Part shown: positions 42,729 through 51,250 of the stretch, piece by piece
Layout: each line of letters opens with the position of its first letter
Position numbering within the stretch: the stretch's first letter is position 1
Assembly (NCBI GenBank): GCA_025517565.1
Contig: JAOPKD010000001.1
Span: 1 to 64,000, forward strand
Direction: 5' to 3'
Source of the DNA: Halapricum hydrolyticum
GTDB lineage: Archaea; Halobacteriota; Halobacteria; Halobacteriales; Haloarculaceae
DNA length: 64,000 nucleotides
Program-made: the position numbers and the translations under genes
Notes under the pieces: model-generated
Seen by the model: the letters and a program-made list of their open reading frames with translations, nothing else
Told to the model about the DNA's origin: nothing
Database searches by the model: none

Positions 42729-43891
42729 TCTGCCACCTCCAGGACGTGCACCACAGCAGAGGCGACCGTCCCGCCGGCGTTGTGGGTCAGCGCGACGCTC
42801 GCGTCCTCGACGGCGTCGCTGTTGACGTGGTCACCGCGGAACAGCTTGGTTATCTCCGTGACCTGTGCGACGCCGGTCGCGCCAACGGGGTGACCCTTGG
42901 CCTTCAGACCACCTGAGAGGTTCACCGGCAGGTCGCCGTCGGCGGTCGTCTCGCCCTCGCGGGCAGCGGTGATCGCCTCGCCTTCGTCGTAGAACCCGAG
43001 TCCCTCCAGGGCGAGTACTTCGGCGATAGTGAAGCAGTCGTGGACTTCGAGGAAATCCACGTCGTCTTTCGAGATGCCGGCGTCCTCGTAGGCTTCCTGT
43101 CCGGCGTCCTCGGTCGCGGGCGTCCAGACCATCGAGTCGCGTTCGGCCAGCGCGAGGTTGTCGGTCCCCTGGCCGGTCCCGGTGATCGCGACTGGCGTCT
43201 CTAGCCCGTGCTCCTCGGCGTACTCCTCGCTGACCAGCACCGTCGCGGCCGCACCGTCGGTGATCGGCGAGGAGTCGAACAGCCCCATCGGCAGCGCGAC
43301 CGGCGGGGCGTCCAGGACCTTCTCGACGGAGATCTCGGTCTGATACTGCGCGAGCGGGTTGTTCGCGGCGTTGGCGTGGTTCTTGACGGCGACGTGAGCC
43401 AGGTCCTCGCGGTCGCCGCCGTGGACGGCGAAGTACCGCTGGGCCATCAGCGCGTACGCGCCGGGGAAGGTAATCCCCTGGCGGATCTCCCAGAGATCGT
43501 CCGCCGCCACCGACAGGCCGCCGGTCGCACCGGTCGTTCCCATGTTGTGCATGCGCTCGACGCCGCCGACCAGTACCACGTCCGCCTCACCGTTGCGGAC
43601 GTCCTTGACCGCCTGCCGGACGGCCATCCCGCCGGAGGCACAGGCGCTTTCGACCCGTGTGGCGGGCGCGTCGATCCCGACGGCCTTGGCCATCAACGGG
43701 CCCATGTGCCCCTGGTTCTCCGAGAGTTCGCCCATGAAATTGCCGACGTACAGCGCGTCGATCTCCTCGCGGTCGATCCCGGCGTCGTCGATAGCGGTGT
43801 CCCCCGCTTCGCCAAAGAGGTCGCGACCGGTTCGCTCGGGGAACTCCCCGAATTCGGTCATGCCGACCCCCGCGATGTGTGCGGATGCCAT
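42725..43891 (-). CDS. Thiolase-family acyltransferase
   Basis: 388 aa from the ATG at 43891; a much longer open frame upstream is not supported. Nucleophilic Cys in ESACASGGMAV near residue 87; HDCFTIAE and GGLKAKGHPVGATG supply the His and second Cys region, as in SCP2-type thiolases. It condenses or cleaves acyl-CoA thioesters. Coupling with DUF35 parallels the archaeal thiolase/DUF35 complexes; mevalonate synthesis and fatty-acid-type metabolism are both possible. Confidence 0.9.
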   Translation of the reverse strand: MASAHIAGVGMTEFGEFPERTGRDLFGEAGDTAIDDAGIDREEIDALYVGNFMGELSENQGHMGPLMAKAVGIDAPATRVESACASGGMAVRQAVKDVRNGEADVVLVGGVERMHNMGTTGATGGLSVAADDLWEIRQGITFPGAYALMAQRYFAVHGGDREDLAHVAVKNHANAANNPLAQYQTEISVEKVLDAPPVALPMGLFDSSPITDGAAATVLVSEEYAEEHGLETPVAITGTGQGTDNLALAERDSMVWTPATEDAGQEAYEDAGISKDDVDFLEVHDCFTIAEVLALEGLGFYDEGEAITAAREGETTADGDLPVNLSGGLKAKGHPVGATGVAQVTEITKLFRGDHVNSDAVEDASVALTHNAGGTVASAVVHVLEVAE

Positions 43892-43974
43892 CTGTATTGG
43901 ATCCTCCGTATAATGGCAGGGCCTACCCAGTGATATAACTTCAGTAATTTCGTGTCCTCTCGGCGGCGACACCG

Positions 43975-44538
43975 TTAGACCGGAAGGACGTACAAAAGCA
44001 GGTAGACGACGATCCCGAGCGCGAACGAGAGCAGCCACAGACTCGCTGCGACGCGCCCGACACGCGGATGTGGCGTGTCGCCGAGTTCGGACGGGGCGTG
44101 TGTGACCGCGAGCAGGAGAACGTAGTATACCAGCGGCAGACAGACGATCGCCAGCAGCATGTGAACCCCGAGCACCGGGTAGTAGACCCACAGTTTCAGC
44201 GTCTCCGGTCCGTCGAACGTGGTCGGCCCTTCGATCGCGACCCGGAGGAGATACAGTCCGAGAAAGGAGACAAAGAGCACGAAACTGGCGAGCATCGCTC
44301 GTCGGTGCGCTCGCACGCGCCCGGCGCGAATCGACCGCCAGCCGTAGGTGATCGTCCCGATCGCCAGCGCGCTGATGAGGGCGTTGACGTGCGGGATCGT
44401 ATGGAGCAGTCCCTCTGGAAGCGCCGGCAACAGCGTCTCTGGAACGAGCTGTCTGACGGCCGCGACGACGACCACCAGCGAGACAACCGTCAACAGGCCA
44501 GTGACGAACGGGATACGTCGGCGGAGTGTCTCTCGCAT
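43975..44538 (-). CDS. DUF420 membrane protein
   Basis: 187 aa with five to six hydrophobic segments. Conserved His residues lie in LLHTIPHVNAL, RAHRRAML and LGVHMLLAI, which fits the DUF420 family often found with haem–copper oxidase assembly genes. No oxidase genes are nearby. Function unknown. Confidence 0.75.
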   Translation of the reverse strand: MRETLRRRIPFVTGLLTVVSLVVVVAAVRQLVPETLLPALPEGLLHTIPHVNALISALAIGTITYGWRSIRAGRVRAHRRAMLASFVLFVSFLGLYLLRVAIEGPTTFDGPETLKLWVYYPVLGVHMLLAIVCLPLVYYVLLLAVTHAPSELGDTPHPRVGRVAASLWLLSFALGIVVYLLLYVLPV

Positions 44539-44604
44539 CGGTCGGCCGTTGGAGTGATGGTTGTAAGTCCATTCCGGATCGCCAACCGTCCCGAGTTCCG
44601 TCGA

Positions 44605-44901
44605 TCAATACCGTATCAGACCGTTTTCGAGGTGTTTCGGCTTCGTCGCGAGATAATAGCCCAGACTCGCGACGTGAACGAGCAGTCCGATCATGCCGAT
44701 GAGACCGACCGTGTTCCCACTGTATTTGACAGCTTCCAGGACGTGTGGCGTGAGGATCGGGTTGACGCCGAGGACGAACGCAGTGATTCCCCCGTAGATG
44801 CCGACGATCGAGAGTGCCCGAAGCAGCGCTGCCACCCGAGCGTCCGAATGGACGGCCGCGAGCCACTCCCAGAACCGACGCTTGAGATCGTCTGCTGTCA
44901 T
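44605..44901 (-). CDS. Small membrane protein
   Basis: 98 aa from the ATG at 44901; the upstream extension to 45045 overlaps the promoter of the divergent GH13 gene and looks non-coding. After an amphipathic start (MTADDLKRRFWEWLAAVHSD) there are two helices, ALSIVGIYGGITAFVLGV and TVGLIGMIGLLVHVASLGYYL. Family not recognised. Confidence 0.6.
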   Translation of the reverse strand: MTADDLKRRFWEWLAAVHSDARVAALLRALSIVGIYGGITAFVLGVNPILTPHVLEAVKYSGNTVGLIGMIGLLVHVASLGYYLATKPKHLENGLIRY

Positions 44902-45043
44902 CGATACTGTCGTGCGTGCTTTGGGCTGTACGTGGAAAACGGTAGTGATTGTCACACATTTGTCGCCGCTTCGGCAGTCGTCGCGCGGCCGCAGGCAGTT
45001 CGGTACAGCAACCACTATAATCCGCCGGCGAGTCGCATCTGAC

Positions 45044-46744
45044 ATGTGCGCGTCACGTGCTGGAACGATCGGTGATGGAGAACAGGCCTGGTGGAAGGAG
45101 GCGGTCGTCTACGAGATCTACCCGCAGAGTTTCAACGACAGCGACGGCGACGGGATCGGCGATATCCCCGGAATTATCGAGAAGGCTGACTATCTCGACG
45201 AGCTGGGGATCGACGTCGTCTGGCTGACGCCGCCCTACGACTCTCCGCACGCGGACAACGGATACGACGTTCGCGATTACCGCTCGATCCTCGACGAGTT
45301 CGGCGACATGGACGACTTCGAACGGCTGCTCGAGGAGTTGCACGACCGGGACATCCGGTTGATCCTCGATATGGTCCTGAATCACACCTCGGACGAACAC
45401 GAGTGGTTCCAGAAATCACGCCGCGAGGAAGACGGCTACGAGGATTTCTATCACTGGGTCGAGGGCGACCCCGACGAGCCCCCGAACAACTGGACCTCCG
45501 GGTTCGGCGGCTCGGCCTGGGCCTACGACGAGGTCCGCGAGGCGTGGTATCTGCACCTCTTTCACGAGAAACAGCCCGACCTGAACTGGCGCAATCCCGA
45601 GGTGCGCCAGTCGATGTACGACGTCGTCGAGTTCTGGCTCGAGAAGGGGATCGACGGGTTCCGCTTCGACGTGTTCAACGTCATGTCCAAGCCCGAAGGG
45701 TATCCTGACGGCGACTCCGAGGGCGGCTGGGTCGGCATGGAACACTTCTCGGACGGTCCCCGCATCCACGAGTACATCGGCGACCTCTACGACGAGGTAC
45801 TCTCCGAATACGACGTCATGACCGTCGGCGAGGGGATGGACATCACGCCGCGAGCGGCCAAGCGGTACTGTGGCCCCTCCGGTGACGGACTGAACATGGT
45901 CTATCACTACGACCATACGCTGCTCGATTACGGCGAGGACGGGTGGTGGGACGTCGTCGACTGGGAAGTCTCGGAGATCCGGGAGGCGCTGACGAAGTGG
46001 GTCCACCAGCTAGAAGTGACCGACGCCTGGAACACCGTCTACCTGGGGACCCACGACACGCCACGGATCGCCTCGCGGTTCGGCAACGACGACCGCTACC
46101 GTTACGAGTCGGCGACGATGCTCGGAACGCTCCTGTTGACCTTCCCGGCGACGCCGTTCTGCTTCCAGGGCGACGAGATCGGCATGACCAACTACCCGTG
46201 GTCCTCGCGCGAGGAGATGCGCGACGCCGACGCCACGAACCGCGTCGAGATGGCCTTCGAGGAGGGCCGCGCCGAGGGCTTTTCGGACGTGCAAGACGTC
46301 GTCCGCTATCGCTCGCGGGACAACGCTCGCACGCCGGTACAGTGGTCCGACGACGACATGGCCGGGTTCACCGACGGGGAACCCTGGATCCCGATCAATC
46401 CAAACAGCGAAGACATCAACGTCGCCGACCAGCGCGACCGTGCCGAGTCGGTGCTGGCGTACTACCAGGAGTTGATCGAGTTGCGCCACAGCGAGGACCC
46501 GCTGGTCTACGGCGTCTACGACCTGCTGGCTGAGGACCACCCGCGCGTGTGGGCGTTCGCGCGGTCGCTCGACGACGAGACGCTCCTGGTCGCGCTCAAC
46601 TGGGCCGGCCGCACCTCCCGGGTCGACCTCTCCGAAGCCGGCTCCGTCGAGTCGGTGCTGGCCTGCAACTACGACGACCCCGGAACGGACCTGGGGTCGC
46701 TCGCGCTGCGACCCTACGAGGCGCGAGTGTATCGGCTAGAATGA
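45044..46744 (+). CDS. GH13 alpha-glucosidase (oligo-1,6-glucosidase type)
   Basis: 566 aa from the ATG at 45044. TIM barrel with DMVLNHTSDEH (region I), GFRFDVFNV (nucleophile Asp), MTVGEGMD (acid/base Glu) and YLGTHDTPR (stabilising His-Asp). The start AWWKEAVVYEIYPQSFNDS is typical of alpha-glucosidases acting on short oligosaccharides; no signal peptide, so it is cytoplasmic. TATAAT-like sequence CTATAATC lies about 25 bp upstream, which suits a leaderless transcript. A close paralogue is at 47105–48787. Confidence 0.9.
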   Translation: MCASRAGTIGDGEQAWWKEAVVYEIYPQSFNDSDGDGIGDIPGIIEKADYLDELGIDVVWLTPPYDSPHADNGYDVRDYRSILDEFGDMDDFERLLEELHDRDIRLILDMVLNHTSDEHEWFQKSRREEDGYEDFYHWVEGDPDEPPNNWTSGFGGSAWAYDEVREAWYLHLFHEKQPDLNWRNPEVRQSMYDVVEFWLEKGIDGFRFDVFNVMSKPEGYPDGDSEGGWVGMEHFSDGPRIHEYIGDLYDEVLSEYDVMTVGEGMDITPRAAKRYCGPSGDGLNMVYHYDHTLLDYGEDGWWDVVDWEVSEIREALTKWVHQLEVTDAWNTVYLGTHDTPRIASRFGNDDRYRYESATMLGTLLLTFPATPFCFQGDEIGMTNYPWSSREEMRDADATNRVEMAFEEGRAEGFSDVQDVVRYRSRDNARTPVQWSDDDMAGFTDGEPWIPINPNSEDINVADQRDRAESVLAYYQELIELRHSEDPLVYGVYDLLAEDHPRVWAFARSLDDETLLVALNWAGRTSRVDLSEAGSVESVLACNYDDPGTDLGSLALRPYEARVYRLE

Positions 46745-46778
46745 GTCTCCGGGGGATGCCCCTCGAGGGCGTGCCGTC

Positions 46779-46913
46779 CTACGGTGTGACCTCGACGACT
46801 GACTCTCCCTCGACACGCTCAGCCAGGGCGCGGTTCATCGCCTCGTAATCGCGCCGGAGGTCCCTGGTGAGGATCGGAACGAGGAGTCCGTCGGCGCTCC
46901 ACAAACGACAAAT
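46779..46913 (-). pseudogene. C-terminal fragment of an unknown protein
   Basis: 45 codons ending in TAG (46779–46781) read ...WSADGLLVPILTRDLRRDYEAM... to GESVVEVTP, a convincing haloarchaeal protein end. An in-frame TAG at 46914–46916 closes the frame upstream and no start is seen. The gene has lost its front part, probably when the two GH13 genes were arranged around it. Family not recognised. Otherwise 46745–47104 holds only the hairpin at 46936 and the operator-like site at 47075. Confidence 0.5.
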
Positions 46914-46935
46914 CTATCCACGTGATAGCATCGCT

Positions 46936-46980
46936 GAGGCGTTCGAAATCTGGCATGGACACTCAGAGATCGAACGCCTC
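46936..46980. repeat. 11-bp perfect inverted repeat
   Basis: GAGGCGTTCGA (46936–46946) is repeated inverted as TCGAACGCCTC (46970–46980), with a 23-nt loop. It sits between the gene fragment and the promoter of the second GH13 gene. It may be a terminator-like or regulatory stem; no T-run follows. Confidence 0.6.
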
Positions 46981-47074
46981 ATTCTCTAACTTAACGCGAC
47001 CCATATACGTTTCCTAACATTGATGATAGTCCTTCGATTGTTTGCGAGAACTTGTCTCGGACGATGTGGTAAAC

Positions 47075-47087
47075 TACAAATGTTGTA
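47075..47087. promoter_or_regulatory. Operator-like palindrome upstream of the second GH13 gene
   Basis: TACAA-ATG-TTGTA, a perfect 5-bp inverted repeat 17 bp before the ATG at 47105. It uses the same half-sites as the sites at 49494, 53614 and 56102, but with a 3-bp spacer instead of 6. Confidence 0.45.
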
Positions 47088-47104
47088 AATAACCACAGAC
47101 AACT

Positions 47105-48787
47105 ATGGACAGCGAAGTCGACGACACAGCCGGAATCGAGCGCGCCTGGTGGAAGGAGGCGGTCGTCTACCAGATCTATCCGCGCAGTTTCAACGACAGC
47201 GACGGCGACGGCGTCGGCGACATTCCCGGAATTATCGAGAAAGTCGACTATCTCGACGAACTGGGGATCGACGTCGTCTGGCTCTGCCCGGTCTACGATT
47301 CGCCGAACGCGGACAACGGCTACGACATCCGCGACTATCGGTCGATCATGGACGAGATGGGGGCGATGGCCGACTGGGAGCGGCTGCTCGAAGCGCTGCA
47401 CGCCCGCGACATCAAACTCGTGATGGATCTCGTCGTCAACCACACCTCCGACGAACACGAGTGGTTCCAGAAATCACGCCGCGAGGAAGACGGCTACGCG
47501 GACTACTATCACTGGGTCGAGGGCGACCCCGACAAGCCCCCGAACAACTGGGAGTCGTACTTCGGCGGCCCGGCCTGGAGCTACGACGAGACCCGCGAGG
47601 CGTGGTATCTGCATCTCTTCGACGAGAAACAGCCCGACCTGAACTGGCGCAATCCCGACGTCCGGGAAGCGATCTACGACGTGGTCAACTGGTGGCTCGA
47701 GAGGGGGATCGACGGGTTCCGGATGGACGTGATTAACCTCCTCTCGAAGCCGGAGGGGTACCCTGACGGCGAAGTCGCGGGATATCCGACCGGACACGAG
47801 CACTTCGTCGACGGCCCCCGTATTCACGAGTACCTGCGCGGCCTCTACGAGGAGACGTTCGCTCACTACGACGTGATGACCGTCGGCGAGATGGTCGACC
47901 TCGACGTCGAGACCGCGAACGCATATCTCGGCGCCGACGGCGACGGCCTCAACATGGTCTTTCACTTCGATCACACGTTCATCGACTTCGGTCCGGAGGG
48001 ACGGTGGGACGTCGGCGAGTGGTCGGTGTCGGACTTCGAGGAGATCTTCACCGAGTGGCAGACCGGACTCGACGAGACCAGCTGGGACGGTCTCTACTGG
48101 GAGAATCACGACCAGCCGCGGGTCGTCTCCCGGTTCGGCGACGACGAGCAGTATCGCTACGAGTCGGCGACGATGCTCGGAACGCTCCTGTTCGGCCTTC
48201 GGGGCACGCCGTACGTCTACCAGGGTCAGGAGATCGGCATGACCAACGCCGACTTCGAATCGCTGGAGGAGACCCGCGACGTTGATACGCGCCGCCCCGT
48301 CGAGATCATGCTCGAAGAGGGCGAGATCGACAGCTACGAGGAGATCCGTGACGTGGTGAACTACCGCTCGCGCGACAATGCGCGCACGCCGATGCAGTGG
48401 TCGGGCGAGGACAACGCCGGGTTCACAGACGGCGACCCCTGGATCAAGGTCAACAATAACTACACCGAGATCAACGTCGAGGCGTCTCGTTCGGCCGACC
48501 GGTCGGTCTGGCAGTACTATCGCGAGCTGGTCGACCTGCGTCACGACGAACAGACGCTCGTCTACGGCGAGTACGACCTCGTCGAAACGCCGGATCCGCT
48601 GTACGCGTTCACCCGAACGCTCGAAGACGACCAGTTGCTGGTCGTGTTGAACTGGAGCGACGGCGAGCGGTCGCCGCCGTCGCTGTCGATCGAGAACCCG
48701 ACGCTGTTGATCGGGAACTACGAGGACGCCGAGGCGCGCCTCGATAGCGCGCTCCGGCCGTACGAGGCGCGGATCTACCGGCTCTGA
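47105..48787 (+). CDS. GH13 alpha-glucosidase, second paralogue
   Basis: 560 aa. Regions: DLVVNHTSDEH, GFRMDVINLL (nucleophile Asp), MTVGEMVD (acid/base Glu) and YWENHDQPR (His-Asp). Long blocks are near-identical to the 45044 gene (WFQKSRREEDGY, EKQPDLNWRNP), showing recent duplication. The NHDQPR context is that of classical oligo-1,6-glucosidases, while the first copy has THDTPR, so the two may differ in specificity. Cytoplasmic. An operator-like palindrome precedes it and gfcR converges from the other side. Confidence 0.92.
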   Translation: MDSEVDDTAGIERAWWKEAVVYQIYPRSFNDSDGDGVGDIPGIIEKVDYLDELGIDVVWLCPVYDSPNADNGYDIRDYRSIMDEMGAMADWERLLEALHARDIKLVMDLVVNHTSDEHEWFQKSRREEDGYADYYHWVEGDPDKPPNNWESYFGGPAWSYDETREAWYLHLFDEKQPDLNWRNPDVREAIYDVVNWWLERGIDGFRMDVINLLSKPEGYPDGEVAGYPTGHEHFVDGPRIHEYLRGLYEETFAHYDVMTVGEMVDLDVETANAYLGADGDGLNMVFHFDHTFIDFGPEGRWDVGEWSVSDFEEIFTEWQTGLDETSWDGLYWENHDQPRVVSRFGDDEQYRYESATMLGTLLFGLRGTPYVYQGQEIGMTNADFESLEETRDVDTRRPVEIMLEEGEIDSYEEIRDVVNYRSRDNARTPMQWSGEDNAGFTDGDPWIKVNNNYTEINVEASRSADRSVWQYYRELVDLRHDEQTLVYGEYDLVETPDPLYAFTRTLEDDQLLVVLNWSDGERSPPSLSIENPTLLIGNYEDAEARLDSALRPYEARIYRL

Positions 48788-48797
48788 GCCCCTCTCG

Positions 48798-49418
48798 CTA
48801 GTCCTGCATCTGGACGATCTCGACCATCGAGTACACCGGAACACCGAGGATCTCGTCTTCACCGTGCTTGTCGGTGAGGACGACCGCCGCGTCGACGTCG
48901 CCGCCACGATCGCGGATGTGCTGGATCGTCTCGGTCATCGTCTGGCCGGTGTCGATGTTGTCGTCGACGACGTAACACTGCCGATCGCGGATCGACGCGA
49001 AGTTCCGCGAGAACGAACCTGACCCGCTCTCGCCCTCGTCGTTCCACTGGTACTTGCTGGGCAGGTACACGCTGAGATCGGTGTCCAGTTCCCGGCTGAT
49101 GACCGTCGCCAGCGGGCCGCCGGACTTGCCGATTCCGACGGTCAGATCGACCTCGTCGCCTTCGTCAGCCAGCAGATCCGCCATCGCGATCCCGACGTGC
49201 GTCAGGCGCTTGCTGTCCCGGCCGATCGCGCTCCAGTCGACGTGGACGTCCGTCGGGCTGGCCGCTTCGGTGGATTCGACGGACCCTTCGCCGCTCTGTT
49301 CGACGAGCCAGCTGGCCGTCTCCCGGGAAACGTTCAGCTCGTCGGCGATTTCCCCCTTCGAGAGGCCACGGTCTGCAAGCTCGCCCGCACTGTCGATGAG
49401 TTCGTCGGTAGACTTCAT
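48798..49418 (-). CDS. gfcR: GfcR-type transcriptional regulator (PRTase domain with HTH)
   Basis: 206 aa. An N-terminal HTH (ADRGLSKGEIADELNVSRETASWLVEQ, residues 14–40) precedes a type I phosphoribosyltransferase domain with the PRPP loop YVVDDNIDTGQTMTE. In Haloferax volcanii GfcR activates glucose and fructose catabolism genes (semi-phosphorylative Entner–Doudoroff pathway). Placed among disaccharide and glucan enzymes, it probably links their products to central sugar breakdown. Earlier annotations call such proteins orotate phosphoribosyltransferase-like (PyrE2). Confidence 0.9.
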   Translation of the reverse strand: MKSTDELIDSAGELADRGLSKGEIADELNVSRETASWLVEQSGEGSVESTEAASPTDVHVDWSAIGRDSKRLTHVGIAMADLLADEGDEVDLTVGIGKSGGPLATVISRELDTDLSVYLPSKYQWNDEGESGSGSFSRNFASIRDRQCYVVDDNIDTGQTMTETIQHIRDRGGDVDAAVVLTDKHGEDEILGVPVYSMVEIVQMQD

Positions 49419-49493
49419 TCGTTCGCCCGTTCGGCCGCCGAGGATAAAACCACCTGTGGTCTCGTCTCGCTCCCCTCACGCCCCGTAATATTT

Positions 49494-49509
49494 AACAACA
49501 GGTATTGTA
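49494..49509. promoter_or_regulatory. Operator-like site upstream of treS
   Basis: AACAA-CAGGTA-TTGTA: 9 of 10 arm positions of the TACAA-N6-TTGTA pattern. It lies 23 bp before the treS ATG and overlaps an AT-rich TAATATTTAA promoter-like stretch. Confidence 0.55.
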
Positions 49510-49532
49510 AACTACTAGCCAAGGGACGAACG

Positions 49533-51200
49533 ATGATAGACCAACCTGAGTGGTTCCGGGACGCTGTACTGTACGAACTTGACGTCAAGCGATTTTACGA
49601 CGCCGATGGTGACGGCTGGGGCGATTTCGAGGGGTTGCGCCAGCGGCTGGACTACCTCGACCGGCTGGGTGTCGACGCCATCTGGTTGTTGCCGTTCTAT
49701 CCGAGCCCGATGCGTGATAACGGCTACGACGTGGCCGACCACTACGACGTCGACGACCGGCTGGGGACTCTAGAAGACTTCCGGGCGGTCGTCGAAGAAG
49801 CCCACGATCGGGACATCCGCGTGCTGATCGACATGATCTTCAACCACACCTCCGACCAGCACGAGTGGTTCCAGCGCGCCCGCGAGGACCCCGACTCGAA
49901 ATACCGCGAGTTTTACTGCTGGACCGACGACCCCGAGTCGGCCTACTCGACGGTCAACATCTTCCCCGAGCACGAGGACGGCGTCTGGAGCTACGACGAG
50001 GTGGCCGACGCTCACTACTTCCACCAGTTCTATCACTACCAGCCCGATCTGGATATCGCCAATCCACAACTCCAGTCCGAGGTCGAGGACATTCTGGAGT
50101 TCTGGCTCGAACAGGGCGTCGACGGCTTCCGGGTCGACGCCGTTGCGCCGATGACCTTCCGGAAGGGCGAAGACGGCCACGAACTCGACGATCCGCATGC
50201 CTTCTTCCGGCGGCTCAACCAGACCGTCCGCGAGAAGAAAGCAGACGCGGTCTTGCTGGCGGAGGCCGACGACCAGCCGGAACTGCTGGGCGATTACTTC
50301 GGCGACAGCGACGAGTTCGACCTCCAGCTCAACTTCGTCGGCAACGCACATCTGGTGTACGCGCTCGGGATCGAGGACACCTGGCCGCTGGAACGGTTGT
50401 TCGACATCCTGCCCTACGACGTCTTCGAGAACGGCCAGTGGGCGAACTTCCTGCGGAACTTCGACGAGCTGAACCTGCTGAAGCTGCCCGACGACGCCTT
50501 CTGGCACGCCAAGGAGCTGTTCAACCCCGACGACGAGGACGCCTGGATCTTCGAGCGCGGCCACGCGCGCCGGACCGCCGGCATCTTCGAGAACAACCCC
50601 GATCGCATCGCGATGGCCCACAGCCTCATGTTCTCCTTGCCGGGGTCGCCTGTCATCCTGGCCGGCGACGAGATCGGGATGGGCGAGGACCTCTCGCTGG
50701 AGGAGCGCGACCCGGTCCGGACGCCGATGCAGTGGTCCGACGACCGCAACGCCGGCTTCTCGACGGCCGACGCCGATGATCTCATCCTCCCTGTCATCGA
50801 CGAGGGCGAGTTCAGCTACCGGGAGATCAACGTCGCCGACCAGCTCGGCGAACCCTATTCGCTGTACAACCGGGTCGCCGCCCTCGCACACACGCGCTCG
50901 CTCTGTTCGGAACTCTGGAAGGGCGAGTTCGGACAGGTCCCGGTCGAAGCCGACGACGTCTGGGTGTTCCGGGCCGAGTACGAAGACACCGTGCTGATCA
51001 CGGCGCACAACCTCTCCGGGGAGTACCGCGAGGTGACCATCGACCCCGGTCTGCCGTGGGGCGCGACGGCCGACCTGCTCGGCCCCGGCCACTACGACTT
51101 CGAGGAAGACGGCCCGATGACGTTCTATCTGGACGGCTACGACTACATCTGGGTCCGTGGCGACAGCGAGGGTGAGCGCGTCCCGCTCGGACAGCCCTGA
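49533..51200 (+). CDS. treS: Trehalose synthase-like GH13 enzyme
   Basis: 555 aa from the ATG at 49533, the length of stand-alone TreS. It begins WFRDAVLYELDVKRFYDADGDGWGDF and has DMIFNHTSDQH, GFRVDAVAP (nucleophile Asp), LLAEADDQPELL (acid/base Glu) and the TreS-type C-terminus. Where TreS normally reads LRNHDEL, this protein has LRNFDEL: the Asp is kept and the His is Phe. TreS interconverts maltose and trehalose. The His-to-Phe change may alter activity, so a related transglucosidase or hydrolase is possible. Confidence 0.8.
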   Translation: MIDQPEWFRDAVLYELDVKRFYDADGDGWGDFEGLRQRLDYLDRLGVDAIWLLPFYPSPMRDNGYDVADHYDVDDRLGTLEDFRAVVEEAHDRDIRVLIDMIFNHTSDQHEWFQRAREDPDSKYREFYCWTDDPESAYSTVNIFPEHEDGVWSYDEVADAHYFHQFYHYQPDLDIANPQLQSEVEDILEFWLEQGVDGFRVDAVAPMTFRKGEDGHELDDPHAFFRRLNQTVREKKADAVLLAEADDQPELLGDYFGDSDEFDLQLNFVGNAHLVYALGIEDTWPLERLFDILPYDVFENGQWANFLRNFDELNLLKLPDDAFWHAKELFNPDDEDAWIFERGHARRTAGIFENNPDRIAMAHSLMFSLPGSPVILAGDEIGMGEDLSLEERDPVRTPMQWSDDRNAGFSTADADDLILPVIDEGEFSYREINVADQLGEPYSLYNRVAALAHTRSLCSELWKGEFGQVPVEADDVWVFRAEYEDTVLITAHNLSGEYREVTIDPGLPWGATADLLGPGHYDFEEDGPMTFYLDGYDYIWVRGDSEGERVPLGQP

Positions 51201-51250
51201 GAACAGTCACGTCCGCGACCGACGACTCGAAATCGTCGCTGTGGACCGGT

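Noticed and set aside
42725..44959. Thiolase reading frame extended upstream to 744 codons
   Set aside because: The extra 350 residues overlap the DUF420 gene and are Arg/Ser-rich out-of-frame sequence; the thiolase starts at the ATG at 43891.
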